Shown: piece after piece, positions 18,913-26,560 of the stretch
Layout of the letters: each line of letters starts with the position of its first letter
Numbering within the stretch: the stretch's first letter is position 1
NCBI RefSeq assembly: GCF_006440675.2
Contig: NZ_CP083951.1
Location: 6,171,501 to 6,235,500 of the forward strand
DNA: 64,000 bases
Direction: 5' to 3'
From: Mesorhizobium sp. B2-8-5
GTDB taxonomy: Bacteria; Pseudomonadota; Alphaproteobacteria; Rhizobiales; Rhizobiaceae
The notes under the pieces: model-generated
Told to the model about the DNA's origin: nothing
What the model saw: the letters and a program-made list of their open reading frames with translations, nothing else
Database searches by the model: none
Position numbers and translations under genes: made by a program

Positions 18913-19251
18913 ATGCCGCAAACAAAAACTGGAAGTGGCAAGGGCAAAATCGCCAAGGCGAAGACAACAAAGGCCGCAACGGCTAAGTCTGCCGAACCGA
19001 AGAGGTCGCCGCCAAAAGATTTCGTAGTACCGGTTAGCGGGTTCATTGATGCGGTTTTGGACTCCGCGTATCGCCGCAACGTCGACGAAATCAAGCGCCT
19101 GTATCAGGGGGTTAACATAACCGTCAGCGAGCAAATAGGCATCGAGACGCTTGTCCTACTTGGCAAGCTGCCACGTGCGCCTAAGACGATAGCGTTCAGA
19201 ACCTCGCTCGCTGCGACGCCTTGCGATGACTACGGGTGCACAAGAGCATAG
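18913..19251 (+). CDS. Lys/Ala-rich small protein, unknown function
   Basis: A 112-residue protein. The first ~37 residues are low complexity and basic (TKTGSGKGKIAKAKTTKAATAKSAEPKRSPPK), resembling histone H1-like tails. The second part (DFVVPVSGFIDAVLDSAYRRNVDEIKRLYQGVNITVSEQIGIETLVLLGKLP) looks like a folded helical domain. It lies 19 bases after the lipoprotein gene and is preceded by GAGAGGAAA as ribosome site. The basic tail could bind nucleic acid or another protein; no function can be given. Confidence 0.65.
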   Translation: MPQTKTGSGKGKIAKAKTTKAATAKSAEPKRSPPKDFVVPVSGFIDAVLDSAYRRNVDEIKRLYQGVNITVSEQIGIETLVLLGKLPRAPKTIAFRTSLAATPCDDYGCTRA

Positions 19252-19468
19252 GAGGGTTTGCCTTAACTGAGGGAACGTTAAGGCTAGTTCGTTCTGAACT
19301 CAGCTCTACCCCTGATAGGAGACATTGGGCGGCAAGTTCGTATGCCACGTTCGCGCCCACCTAACCCTCTGCCGGCCTCCATGGCTGTTGTCAGCTTTCG
19401 CCACGCTTCGGAGGGCTGCAGCCGCTAGCGTCGCGACGGCGGCGAGAAATTCATCACCGTCGGTGCGA

Positions 19469-20995
19469 CTACACTGATTTGTATCTTGCCCGATATGCAT
19501 CCAGATAATCCGCATCCTGGCAGATACAGCGCTCCAGACGATCCTTTGCTCTGCGCTCCGTAATCACGTCAGAGGGCATTTTGCGGAGCAAGTTAAGCTT
19601 CGCGGTTGTCCAGCTGGGAGCATCCCTGAGGGCGGCGCGTTTGACGATTTCTGCGGCGAGCATGATGCCTGCCATCGCCGACTGGAAGGCCATCGGGACC
19701 TCTACACGTACCGGTTTACCGCCCCCGGTTAGCTCGAAAACCACCCCTCCACAAATTGCAGCCTGATAGAGGCCTCGCAGCGGCTGGCCAACAAACGGCA
19801 GTAGCGGCTCAAGAGGCACCATCAGGCGGCTTGCGATCTCCCGCATCAATTCCACGCTGACGGGGGCGCCACTGTGTAGCATGGGCCGCACGACGTCCAT
19901 TTTCCGGTCCTCGAGGCTAAGTGCCTGAGCAATGACCTGGTCTTCATCCGGAACGGATCCAGTAGGTAAATAGAGGCACGCGAGGCAGGCCAGTTCGCCA
20001 TCTAGGTTATGATGCGACACGCCAAGATCCCCCCGTTGCGTCCAGCTGTTGATGGTCCATCGAGGCAGGGCAGCCTGTACCGCGATGCGGTCAGCCGCCG
20101 TATCCAGCGCGATCGCGACGTGCTGCAGCGAGTGTGACCCCGCTAGGGACTGCCATTTGTAAGGGTGATCCTGGAGCGACAACCCACGTTGAGACGTCAG
20201 GTGACGACGGGCAAGCTTTACCTTGCTGCCGCCGATGTCCTTCTCCAATGCCAACACGTAGCGCTGCAGATTGCTTTGGTCGACCTCCTCGTCGTCGACA
20301 AGCCCCAACTGCCCCTGGAGGCCGGATACCCGCGCAAGGGCCCATACAGCGCCATTGCCGATTGCTCCTAATCCCAGCAGGAAGATGGTTTCGAGGACCG
20401 TGTTCGTCTCAAGCGGCGGGTTAGCATCGGATCCGGGGGCGTAGTCAAACAATGAGAACGAGACTGCGCTGTCCACCGTCGCCCCGCTGATCTGCTCGTT
20501 AAATATCAAGCGGAATAAATTTGATGCTGCGATACACGACGCAGCACCTGCGCCGAAACTGTTGCTACTACAGCCGGAGCCAACCGGCTGTACGGTGGAG
20601 AATTTCGCTAGCCAGCCGTCAGACCCCAAGAACATCCGAGAGCAAGCTACATCCGGAGCCGTCGAGCCGACAATGAGGCACTGCGAGAGCGCCGCCAGGC
20701 GCGGCCGGACTATATCGATCTGTCCGTTTATGGAGCGCGCCAACGAGCTGAGGCTACGCGCCAACTTCGTCGCCTCGTCGCCCTCCGGCAGAAAGCAGAT
20801 ATTGGGGTAAAGCCGGGCTACCAGCCGGACCAGAAGATCAAGCGACGCCCTGCCCTCGCTGGAGCAGGCCGTTTCGTCAAAGGCAATTCCGATCACCAGC
20901 CCGTTGAGTAGCTGCTCGAAATTCTTTGTCTGGAACCCCTGTAGCACTTGCGAGGCCGCGGTTGCGGCACGGCCGAAATAGGTTGCGAGCGCCAT
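19469..20995 (-). CDS. E1-like ubiquitin-activating protein (ThiF/MoeB fold)
   Basis: A 508-residue protein in the ubiquitin-like operon. The C-terminal ~300 residues are an E1/ThiF adenylating domain: nucleotide motif LGLGAIGNGA (207-216), acidic pair VDDEEVD (233-239) with SNLQR (241-245), which binds ATP and the Ubl C-terminus in the family, and CxxC at 337/340 followed by Cys residues near the C-terminus that may bind zinc. The N-terminal ~200 residues are a separate domain, unlike ThiF itself, as in E1 proteins of bacterial Ub-like operons. It should adenylate the C-terminal Gly of the Ubl encoded at 22104-22409. It is the last gene of the operon, starting 6 bases after the JAB stop. Confidence 0.85.
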   Translation of the reverse strand: MALATYFGRAATAASQVLQGFQTKNFEQLLNGLVIGIAFDETACSSEGRASLDLLVRLVARLYPNICFLPEGDEATKLARSLSSLARSINGQIDIVRPRLAALSQCLIVGSTAPDVACSRMFLGSDGWLAKFSTVQPVGSGCSSNSFGAGAASCIAASNLFRLIFNEQISGATVDSAVSFSLFDYAPGSDANPPLETNTVLETIFLLGLGAIGNGAVWALARVSGLQGQLGLVDDEEVDQSNLQRYVLALEKDIGGSKVKLARRHLTSQRGLSLQDHPYKWQSLAGSHSLQHVAIALDTAADRIAVQAALPRWTINSWTQRGDLGVSHHNLDGELACLACLYLPTGSVPDEDQVIAQALSLEDRKMDVVRPMLHSGAPVSVELMREIASRLMVPLEPLLPFVGQPLRGLYQAAICGGVVFELTGGGKPVRVEVPMAFQSAMAGIMLAAEIVKRAALRDAPSWTTAKLNLLRKMPSDVITERRAKDRLERCICQDADYLDAYRARYKSV

Positions 20996-21001
20996 GGTAG
21001 C

Positions 21002-21643
21002 TCAATCCACGATTTCAATGAGACGACTAACATCCTCGGCAGGAACGGGGAGCCAGTTCCCGGCGCCGTTAAGCCGATAGACCACAGTCTGGGACAAATC
21101 TGCCGGCCCTCTCGCGAAGTCCGGAACGACCAGGGAAAGTGAGCCGGCCGTCGTTGCTAACGCATTATCGTCGTCGGTGTCCGAGTGGTATGCATCCGTG
21201 GGGTGGCTGTGAATCTGCGCAAGTATGCGTAGACCATTATCGAAGAGCCAAACGTTGATACGGTGCAACTCAGCCCCGTCGACAAGCACGCCGACACCAG
21301 CAGGGCCACGAATGAGCCTCTGCTCGGGAATGAGTGCTCGTTCCACTGTGGCTGTGCCCGCTCGTATGCGACCGACCCAAAGGCCCAGTCCCTCGTATCC
21401 GGACCGCCCTACCTCGACTAGATGCGCGTGCACATCATCGAATACAGCCCGGGGGACAATGAATTTCTCGGCAGTGGCAAGGCTGCTCCTTACCTTGGAA
21501 AGGCTGCCGGGTTGTGCTGGAACCCCGCGAAGGCGATCTGAATCTGGTAATTGGCCGCTTGGATCGGGTTGATTCCGCTGGCCCAGATTTGCTCGAGAAT
21601 AAAGTGTAAGGAGCCTTCTCCAGAGCGACGATGCAAAAGCCAT
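21002..21643 (-). CDS. JAB/MPN metallopeptidase (deubiquitinase-like)
   Basis: A 213-residue frame with a complete JAMM motif: Glu84 (GYEGLGLW), His145-Ser-His147-Pro, Ser154 and Asp157 (HSHPTDAYHSDTDDD), which bind the catalytic zinc. The domain starts near residue 60 (EKFIVPRAVFDDVHAHL). The start is unresolved: the only ATG is at 21643, 154 bases inside the preceding gene in another frame, and no ATG, GTG or TTG occurs in frame until inside the domain. Prokaryotic JAB proteins cut Ubl proteins from targets or trim Ubl precursors. Here the Ubl already ends in Gly, so a de-conjugating role is more likely. Confidence 0.87.
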   Translation of the reverse strand: MAFASSLWRRLLTLYSRANLGQRNQPDPSGQLPDSDRLRGVPAQPGSLSKVRSSLATAEKFIVPRAVFDDVHAHLVEVGRSGYEGLGLWVGRIRAGTATVERALIPEQRLIRGPAGVGVLVDGAELHRINVWLFDNGLRILAQIHSHPTDAYHSDTDDDNALATTAGSLSLVVPDFARGPADLSQTVVYRLNGAGNWLPVPAEDVSRLIEIVD

Positions 21644-22107
21644 GAGTCACCTGTATGGGCCGGGTGGTCGTGATATTCGCGTACCCCGGGCAAGCAAAGG
21701 AAAGGGACATCGTCAGGGTCGTGTGCCTGAAGCAAAGATTGAGCCGGCAGGCGTTGTTGCTGCGCTAGAGCGGTTATCGTTTCAGGCGAGGCATTTTCGA
21801 CGCCGTTCAAACGGAGCATCTGGAAGCCCAAGCTCTTGAATGGCAGTTCCGCGCCGGTACCAGGATCTACGAATTTCACCGACGGGGGGACAAGGTCGTA
21901 GTTGGTAAAATCCAATCGCACTGCGCAAACCAGTGCCGGGGGCTTAACTTTAAGGGCGGCGAACAATACGACTACCGTCGGAAAGTCGGCCTCAACAAGG
22001 AACCAGCCTCGCCGACGATATATATGGTCAAGCTTTCGGTACTGCGCGACTTCGCGGTCAAACTTACGTCTAGAAACCGACTCGTCAACGAACTGACCTT
22101 CGATCAA
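21490..22107 (-). CDS. E2-like/Metal_CEHH domain protein of Ub-like operon
   Basis: A 205-residue protein encoded between the Ubl and the JAB peptidase, with ATGA overlap to the Ubl gene. The C-terminal part holds Cys138, Glu144, His146, His148 and His151 (FLCLPGVREYHDHPAHTGDSW), which fits the predicted metal-binding CEHH pattern described for proteins in bacterial Ub-like operons and often treated as an E2 equivalent. The N-terminal half has beta strands and the hydrophobic segment TVVVLFAALKVKPPALVCAVRLDF, compatible with an RWD/E2-like fold. Its role as acceptor of activated Ubl is inferred. The single Cys138 near the His cluster is the residue to test. Confidence 0.72.
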   Translation of the reverse strand: MIEGQFVDESVSRRKFDREVAQYRKLDHIYRRRGWFLVEADFPTVVVLFAALKVKPPALVCAVRLDFTNYDLVPPSVKFVDPGTGAELPFKSLGFQMLRLNGVENASPETITALAQQQRLPAQSLLQAHDPDDVPFLCLPGVREYHDHPAHTGDSWLLHRRSGEGSLHFILEQIWASGINPIQAANYQIQIAFAGFQHNPAAFPR

Positions 22108-22409
22108 CCTGCTGCCCCGGCCTTGAGGCTCAGAAACAACTTCTGACCCTCAATGATCCCAAGGTCCTCGATTTTCTTGCTTGCATCTAGGACAACTCCT
22201 GCCTCGTCCTTCAGCTCCCAGTTCTCCGGCGGCTGGCCGACGTTCCCGGAATCAGCTAGCGCCTTAGCGATAACTGTATGCAACGGCGAATTGACATTGG
22301 CTTCCACAGCCACTGGCTCACCATTGACAACGATAGTCAGAGTTATTTTTTGTTTGGGGCCGGCCGTCGGCGCCGCTGTTTCAGGTGAACTTTTCGGAGA
22401 CTTTGCCAT
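22104..22409 (-). CDS. Ubiquitin-like protein (DUF2604-type beta-grasp)
   Basis: A 101-residue protein. Residues ~21-97 look like one ubiquitin fold: strand KITLTIVVNGEPVAVEAN, helix PLHTVIAKALADSG, then WELKDEAGVVLDASKKIEDLGI and the closing strand EGQKLFLSLKAG. The pattern is that of the DUF2604 bacterial Ubl family. The protein ends in A-G-A-A-G, a single C-terminal Gly with no extension, so it seems ready for activation without processing. The first 20 residues are a flexible, Lys/Ser/Pro-rich tail. It is first in an operon with E2-like, JAB and E1 genes. Confidence 0.82.
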   Translation of the reverse strand: MAKSPKSSPETAAPTAGPKQKITLTIVVNGEPVAVEANVNSPLHTVIAKALADSGNVGQPPENWELKDEAGVVLDASKKIEDLGIIEGQKLFLSLKAGAAG

Positions 22410-22465
22410 ATTCTAACCGTCCATGTTAAGTTTCCTCTACTACTATCACGGTGCCTACTCTGGGC

Positions 22466-23044
22466 CTACGGTAAACTTTCGTTTCCTCCGTCAATCCACG
22501 CTTTGCGTATGTCCGCTTGGGCCAGAAGCTGCTCCGGCGTGAATAGGGTCTGAACGGCCGGGGTCGGACGCTGAACGGCAGCTTTTTGCGGAACAAAGCC
22601 GATACCTGACGGTCCGCTGACGGCCCTATTCCTGCCAGTCAGCAAGGCGCCCAATTGCCGCCATTCAGCCCAGTGGCCAGCGACCCCGAAAGCTGTCGCT
22701 TGTTCCAATTCAACATTCGGAGACGGTGAGGCGGGATCCCAGTCCGGCCAGAAGACAGAATCAAACTTGCCGTCGACCGCTGAAAAGCCATCGCAATACT
22801 CCTCCAAGAAAACTTTTGACCCGAGCTGTTCCATGAGGATCATCCGCAGGTGCGCGTGATGGATGAGCTTGCCGAGCCACGCGCATTCGGCCTCTTGATG
22901 GCTTTTGCTGCCGCCAAGGCGGCGGCTGGCATCGTCACACCGCCGCTGCTGCCGCCCCGGCAGGCGTCGATCTGGTTGCGCTTGACCTGCTAGGCTTGGG
23001 ACGCGCCACGAGCCTGGGCGGCTGCAGGGTGATCGGCGGATCAC
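22466..23044 (-). CDS. Hypothetical protein bridging the two modules
   Basis: A 192-residue frame from GTG 23044. The C-terminal ~140 residues look coding (EAECAWLGKLIHHAHLRMILMEQLG... through a Pro-rich stretch to FTPEQLLAQADIRKAWIDGG); no family is recognised. The first ~50 residues are Arg/Pro-rich and look like a wrong frame. The neighbouring frame from 23056 gives a more natural start (MEAGDPPITLQPPRLVARPKP) but stops, so a frameshift near 22940 or a later internal start is possible. It lies 18 bases after the preceding gene and 56 bases before the Ubl gene, so it links the defence-like module to the Ub-like operon. Confidence 0.55.
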   Translation of the reverse strand: MIRRSPCSRPGSWRVPSLAGQAQPDRRLPGRQQRRCDDASRRLGGSKSHQEAECAWLGKLIHHAHLRMILMEQLGSKVFLEEYCDGFSAVDGKFDSVFWPDWDPASPSPNVELEQATAFGVAGHWAEWRQLGALLTGRNRAVSGPSGIGFVPQKAAVQRPTPAVQTLFTPEQLLAQADIRKAWIDGGNESLP

Positions 23045-23062
23045 CGGCCTCCATCCTCATCG

Positions 23063-23908
23063 TTAGAGATGCTCGCCGATATGCCCGATAAGCGTCCTGC
23101 CTTTGAACTCGGCATGCTCCGCACTCGAGAAATAGATACGATGGAAATAATATTCGGTGTCACCGGCACGGGCTGAACAATGAAGTTTGATATGGGGCTC
23201 GCACAGGATCCGGATTGTGCCGTCCTTGCCCGCAAACTGAAAGGTCAGCGCTTCCTTGCGGTCCGCGTCCCCCTCCATCGAGGTCTCGTAGCCCGACATC
23301 GCGGTGAACGCCTTCATGCACGCCTGCGTGGTCGGCTGCTCCATGCACTTCGGCATGTCGTCGGCAAGCGATACTAGCGCGGACACGATCACCGCGACGA
23401 AGTCGTTCAGATCTCCCTTAAAGGTGCCGAGACAGTCGGGGAAACGCTTGCTGAAAATGAAATTCGGGAACGCCAGGCGGCATTCCAGCAAAAAGCCGTC
23501 GCGATCGCCTTGATACGCCTTGAGCTGCTCGCGCATCACCGCGATCCATCGGTCGAGGTCGTTGACGCTCCGCGCCCCCTCTTCCGCCCAGGGTCCAAGC
23601 TCGCCGACGGCGCCCCGCGCCTCAAGCTCGGCCAATGTTGTCGACACGGTCCTGTCGATTGCGAGCTGGAGGAGCCGCTGCATGTCCCGGCCGATACCTT
23701 CGGGGCTTTCGAAGAGGATCTGGTAAAGAGCGATGCCCGGAAGGACCTCTGCATAGTAGAGGCCTTCGTCCTTGTGGATCGCATACCCGGCTTCGCGCAG
23801 CTCATCGTCGAGCACGAGCAGCGCCTCGAAACGCCCGATCAACGACTCAAGCGTCGCACCCGATGGCGGCTCATATCGTCCGAGGCTGTGGATGAGGCTC
23901 GCCGGCAT
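23063..23908 (-). CDS. Hypothetical protein, third gene of DUF262/ATPase module
   Basis: A 281-residue soluble, acidic protein without a motif I know. It has a helical N-terminal half (LESLIGRFEALLVLDDELREAGYAIHKDEG; GIGRDMQRLLQLAIDRTVSTTLAELEARG) and a beta-rich C-terminus that ends in strands with several His and Arg residues (IRILCEPHIKLHCSARAGDTEYYFHRIYFSS). It starts 9 bases after the ATPase stop, so the three genes are one transcript. By position it could be an effector or adaptor of the ATPase; nothing in the sequence proves either. Confidence 0.7.
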   Translation of the reverse strand: MPASLIHSLGRYEPPSGATLESLIGRFEALLVLDDELREAGYAIHKDEGLYYAEVLPGIALYQILFESPEGIGRDMQRLLQLAIDRTVSTTLAELEARGAVGELGPWAEEGARSVNDLDRWIAVMREQLKAYQGDRDGFLLECRLAFPNFIFSKRFPDCLGTFKGDLNDFVAVIVSALVSLADDMPKCMEQPTTQACMKAFTAMSGYETSMEGDADRKEALTFQFAGKDGTIRILCEPHIKLHCSARAGDTEYYFHRIYFSSAEHAEFKGRTLIGHIGEHL

Positions 23909-23917
23909 GCCGATCAG

Positions 23918-25090
23918 TCACACCTTGGCCTGTGCGGCCAGGGCTCGGCGTGCCTTCATCATCTCGGCCAGGTCGGCACCCTGCTGATCGAAGAAGCCGG
24001 GCGGCCAGCTCGTGAGCTCGGCCGCCTTGTCCATCGTGATCGGGTGGAGGATGGGCTGTCCCGGGCCCTCGCCGAGCGACAGGAACAGGAAACTCGCATC
24101 ATCATGTGGGATGATGTCCCGCAGCACGGCCAGGCGGACACCGTTCAGGACATTCTCGCTATGGGTCTCGACGAGGACCTGTACGCCTGCCGAGGCCACC
24201 GAGGCGAGGAAAATCCCGATTGCGGTCTGAGCGCCGGGATGGAGATGGGCCTCCGGGTTTTCGACGATGAGCATCGATCCTGGAGCCGCGAGCAGCCCAC
24301 TCACCACCACCGGCAAGGCATAGCTGATTCCGAAGCCCGTATTGGCCGGGGGAAGCGCTTTCGCCGTCGCGCCCCGCCGGCCGATCGCCATTTGCACGCG
24401 ATTGAGATCGGGATGAGGCGTTGTGAAAATCTGTGCTCCCGGCACCAGCCGCCCCATCCAAGCCTCAAGCTGGACTCGGAAGAGCTTGGAATCAGCCTCG
24501 ATGCACAAGGCTTGCGCCACCATGCGGCTCTCTGCCTCCGCCTGTGAGATCGCGAAGGCCGTGAACTCGCCCGCATAGCCGGTGGAGATGAAGAGCTGGT
24601 CGGCCATCGGCTGCAGGTCACGCGGACCGACCCGCTCGGCGACGAGGTAATGGAATTCCTGCTGGAAGATGGGAAACGCGCCCACACGCTCGAGTAGGTC
24701 CTCCGGCGCCTCGACGCAGGCGATGCTCGTCGTCGGCTTTTTGGTGCTCGCCTCGAAGCTGCACATGACGCGGTCGGTACCATCGCCGGACACCCCCAGA
24801 ACAACCATGTCGGATTCGATATCCGCGTTCGTGAGCGTGGCGCTGTTGCCCAGACTTAGCCGATAGTTGTCATTGAGCTTGATGCTAAAAAGCGGATGCC
24901 CCCCATCGGTGCGGCTGACCGCCCCCGCCAGTAGACGGGCCTGGTCGCCGGTCTGACGGAGGAGCAGGAGCGCCTGAATCACGCTCGACTTGCCGACACC
25001 GTTTCCGCCGCTCAGCACGGTAAGCCGCTTGAGTGGGATTTGCTCTTGCTGGAAGCATTTGAAATTGGTCAGGTGGACGTCGCAGATCAT
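23918..25090 (-). CDS. AAA-family ATPase with DUF3696-type C-terminus (OLD/RecF-like)
   Basis: A 390-residue ABC/SMC-class ATPase. Walker A is GGNGVGKS (28-35) after the RecF-like start MICDVHLTNFKCFQQEQIPLKRLTVLSG. The Walker B-like LIVENPEAHLHPGAQ lies near residue 275, followed by ETHSENVLNG, and the C-terminal W-x-x-G-F-F-D-Q-Q motif is that of DUF3696 proteins. No TOPRIM nuclease domain is visible, unlike OLD or GajA. Such ATPases pair with nucleases in several phage-defence systems. Its start overlaps the DUF262 stop (ATGA), which means strict stoichiometric coupling with that protein. Confidence 0.88.
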   Translation of the reverse strand: MICDVHLTNFKCFQQEQIPLKRLTVLSGGNGVGKSSVIQALLLLRQTGDQARLLAGAVSRTDGGHPLFSIKLNDNYRLSLGNSATLTNADIESDMVVLGVSGDGTDRVMCSFEASTKKPTTSIACVEAPEDLLERVGAFPIFQQEFHYLVAERVGPRDLQPMADQLFISTGYAGEFTAFAISQAEAESRMVAQALCIEADSKLFRVQLEAWMGRLVPGAQIFTTPHPDLNRVQMAIGRRGATAKALPPANTGFGISYALPVVVSGLLAAPGSMLIVENPEAHLHPGAQTAIGIFLASVASAGVQVLVETHSENVLNGVRLAVLRDIIPHDDASFLFLSLGEGPGQPILHPITMDKAAELTSWPPGFFDQQGADLAEMMKARRALAAQAKV

Positions 25091-26460
25091 CCCATATGCT
25101 CCGCGCAGAGGGTTCGTGCCTTTTCGAATGCGTAGAGCAACCGACGCCGATCGTTGGTGCCGAACGAGACACTGTCATAATAATTGGCGTCCCTGTCGAG
25201 TTCGTGAGCAACGATCTCGGCAAAACTCCCGGGCTTGACCGCCTGAACCTCCTTCTCGTCCCGTTCCGCTAGGACCACCGACCAAGTCGTGAACAGCGAG
25301 TTGTTCATCAGCCTGCGCCTGGCGCCCGGGAGAAGGTCGTGCGGACCGCATTTCCGGAAGGCGAAGGCGCCGAAGAGGTGTGCGCTGTTGCGCATGCCGC
25401 GCTCAAAGGCGGGGACCAGTTGGTCGAACGAACCCGGATTCCGGTTGAGCGTCTCGATCGTCTGGTCAAGGAAGCGCTCCATATTGCCCGCATATGGCGA
25501 CTGATACTCAAGGTTCGCCAGCCGGAACGCCGCGAAGCGAAGCGCGATCTCCTGGTCCTGCATGCGAACGGTGCCCACGCTCGAGCATGTTGCCTCCAGA
25601 AACTCGGGTGACCGGGACAGGCTGTGCAGGAGATGCCGTGTCTCCGGCGACGACATGCAGTTGCGGATTTCCTGGGCGTTGAGCGGCCGGCCGCCCTGGT
25701 TGATGCGTTTGAAGATGTCGAACTTCACGTCCACCGGCGTCTGAGCGTCGATGATGTTCATCATGATCTGCGTCTGCATGATCCGCTTGCGGTAACGCTG
25801 GTCGATGCAGCGGTTCGGATCGTCATGTCGGAAGACCTTACCCTCCTCGTCCTTAAGATATTCCAGGTCGCGCAAGCGCAGTTTGTTGTCGAGGAATTGC
25901 TCGATGACGGTAAGGCGCTGCAGCCCATCGACCACCTGCAGGCGTCCGTCGTAATCCTGGGCGAGGTAGAAGACTGGCAGCGGAATGCGCAGCATTATCG
26001 ATTCGATGAGCCGCGACCGCGCGCCGACATCAGTCCACACAAATTGGCGCTGGAAATCGGGCGACAGGTTGATGTCGCCGTCCTTGATCATGTCGTAGAC
26101 TAGGCTGATGTTGAAAGGCTTCGTGTCGACCCGGATGAACTCCGGATCGTAGGGGAAGGGCTCGGGCGAGCCGTCTGCCGATTCCTCAGTGACCTCTATG
26201 CCCGCAGCCTCTTGGATCGAACGCTCCGCGAGCGCCTGTATGAAGGCTTCGCTGATCTCGTCCGGGGTCGATCCGATATCTCCGGACATTTCGACGCCCA
26301 CGATCTGGCCGGCTTCCGTTGTGGTGATTGTAAGTTCATGCGAAACGTCTTCTGCGGTCCAACGGCACAGCCCGTCGGGCTGCGACTGGTCCAGCCGCAG
26401 AGCGACAGATGCTCGCTCTCCCGACGCGAGGCGGATGGGGATTTGCAAGGTGCGCTCCAA
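25087..26460 (-). CDS. DUF262 (ParB/Srx-like) protein, putative nuclease
   Basis: A 457-residue protein. Residues 1-110 are a separate beta-rich N-terminal domain. The DUF262 signature follows: PDFQRQFVW (134-142), ESIMLRIPLPVFYL, and VDGLQRL (177-183), where the family norm is DGQQR, so the first Gln is Leu. FKRINQGGRPLNAQEIRN comes next. No DUF1524/HNH motif is seen in the C-terminal region, so it is not a complete GmrSD-type enzyme. DUF262 proteins use nucleotide hydrolysis to drive DNA cleavage in modification-dependent and phosphorothioate-sensing systems. It is the first gene of the module; a mobile element lies 50 bases upstream. Confidence 0.87.
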   Translation of the reverse strand: MERTLQIPIRLASGERASVALRLDQSQPDGLCRWTAEDVSHELTITTTEAGQIVGVEMSGDIGSTPDEISEAFIQALAERSIQEAAGIEVTEESADGSPEPFPYDPEFIRVDTKPFNISLVYDMIKDGDINLSPDFQRQFVWTDVGARSRLIESIMLRIPLPVFYLAQDYDGRLQVVDGLQRLTVIEQFLDNKLRLRDLEYLKDEEGKVFRHDDPNRCIDQRYRKRIMQTQIMMNIIDAQTPVDVKFDIFKRINQGGRPLNAQEIRNCMSSPETRHLLHSLSRSPEFLEATCSSVGTVRMQDQEIALRFAAFRLANLEYQSPYAGNMERFLDQTIETLNRNPGSFDQLVPAFERGMRNSAHLFGAFAFRKCGPHDLLPGARRRLMNNSLFTTWSVVLAERDEKEVQAVKPGSFAEIVAHELDRDANYYDSVSFGTNDRRRLLYAFEKARTLCAEHMG

Positions 26461-26515
26461 TAATGGTTCCGACAGACATATATCGGCAGCTTCCGAAACA
26501 ATCTACCGCCCTCCT

Positions 26516-26534
26516 GGGTAGTGTCTCAGTTTGA
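26516..26534 (+). repeat. Left terminal inverted repeat of the 3.6 kb element
   Basis: GGGTAGTGTCTCAGTTTGA, identical to the complement of 30101-30119. It is preceded by CCTCCT. Confidence 0.82.
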
Positions 26535-26560
26535 AACTTGACGCGCTCTCGGTTTCCCCT

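Noticed and set aside
19469..22409. Type II CBASS (Cap2/Cap3 with CD-NTase)
   Set aside because: E1 and JAB motifs are present, but no CD-NTase, no effector, and a separate Ubl gene is encoded, which CBASS lacks.
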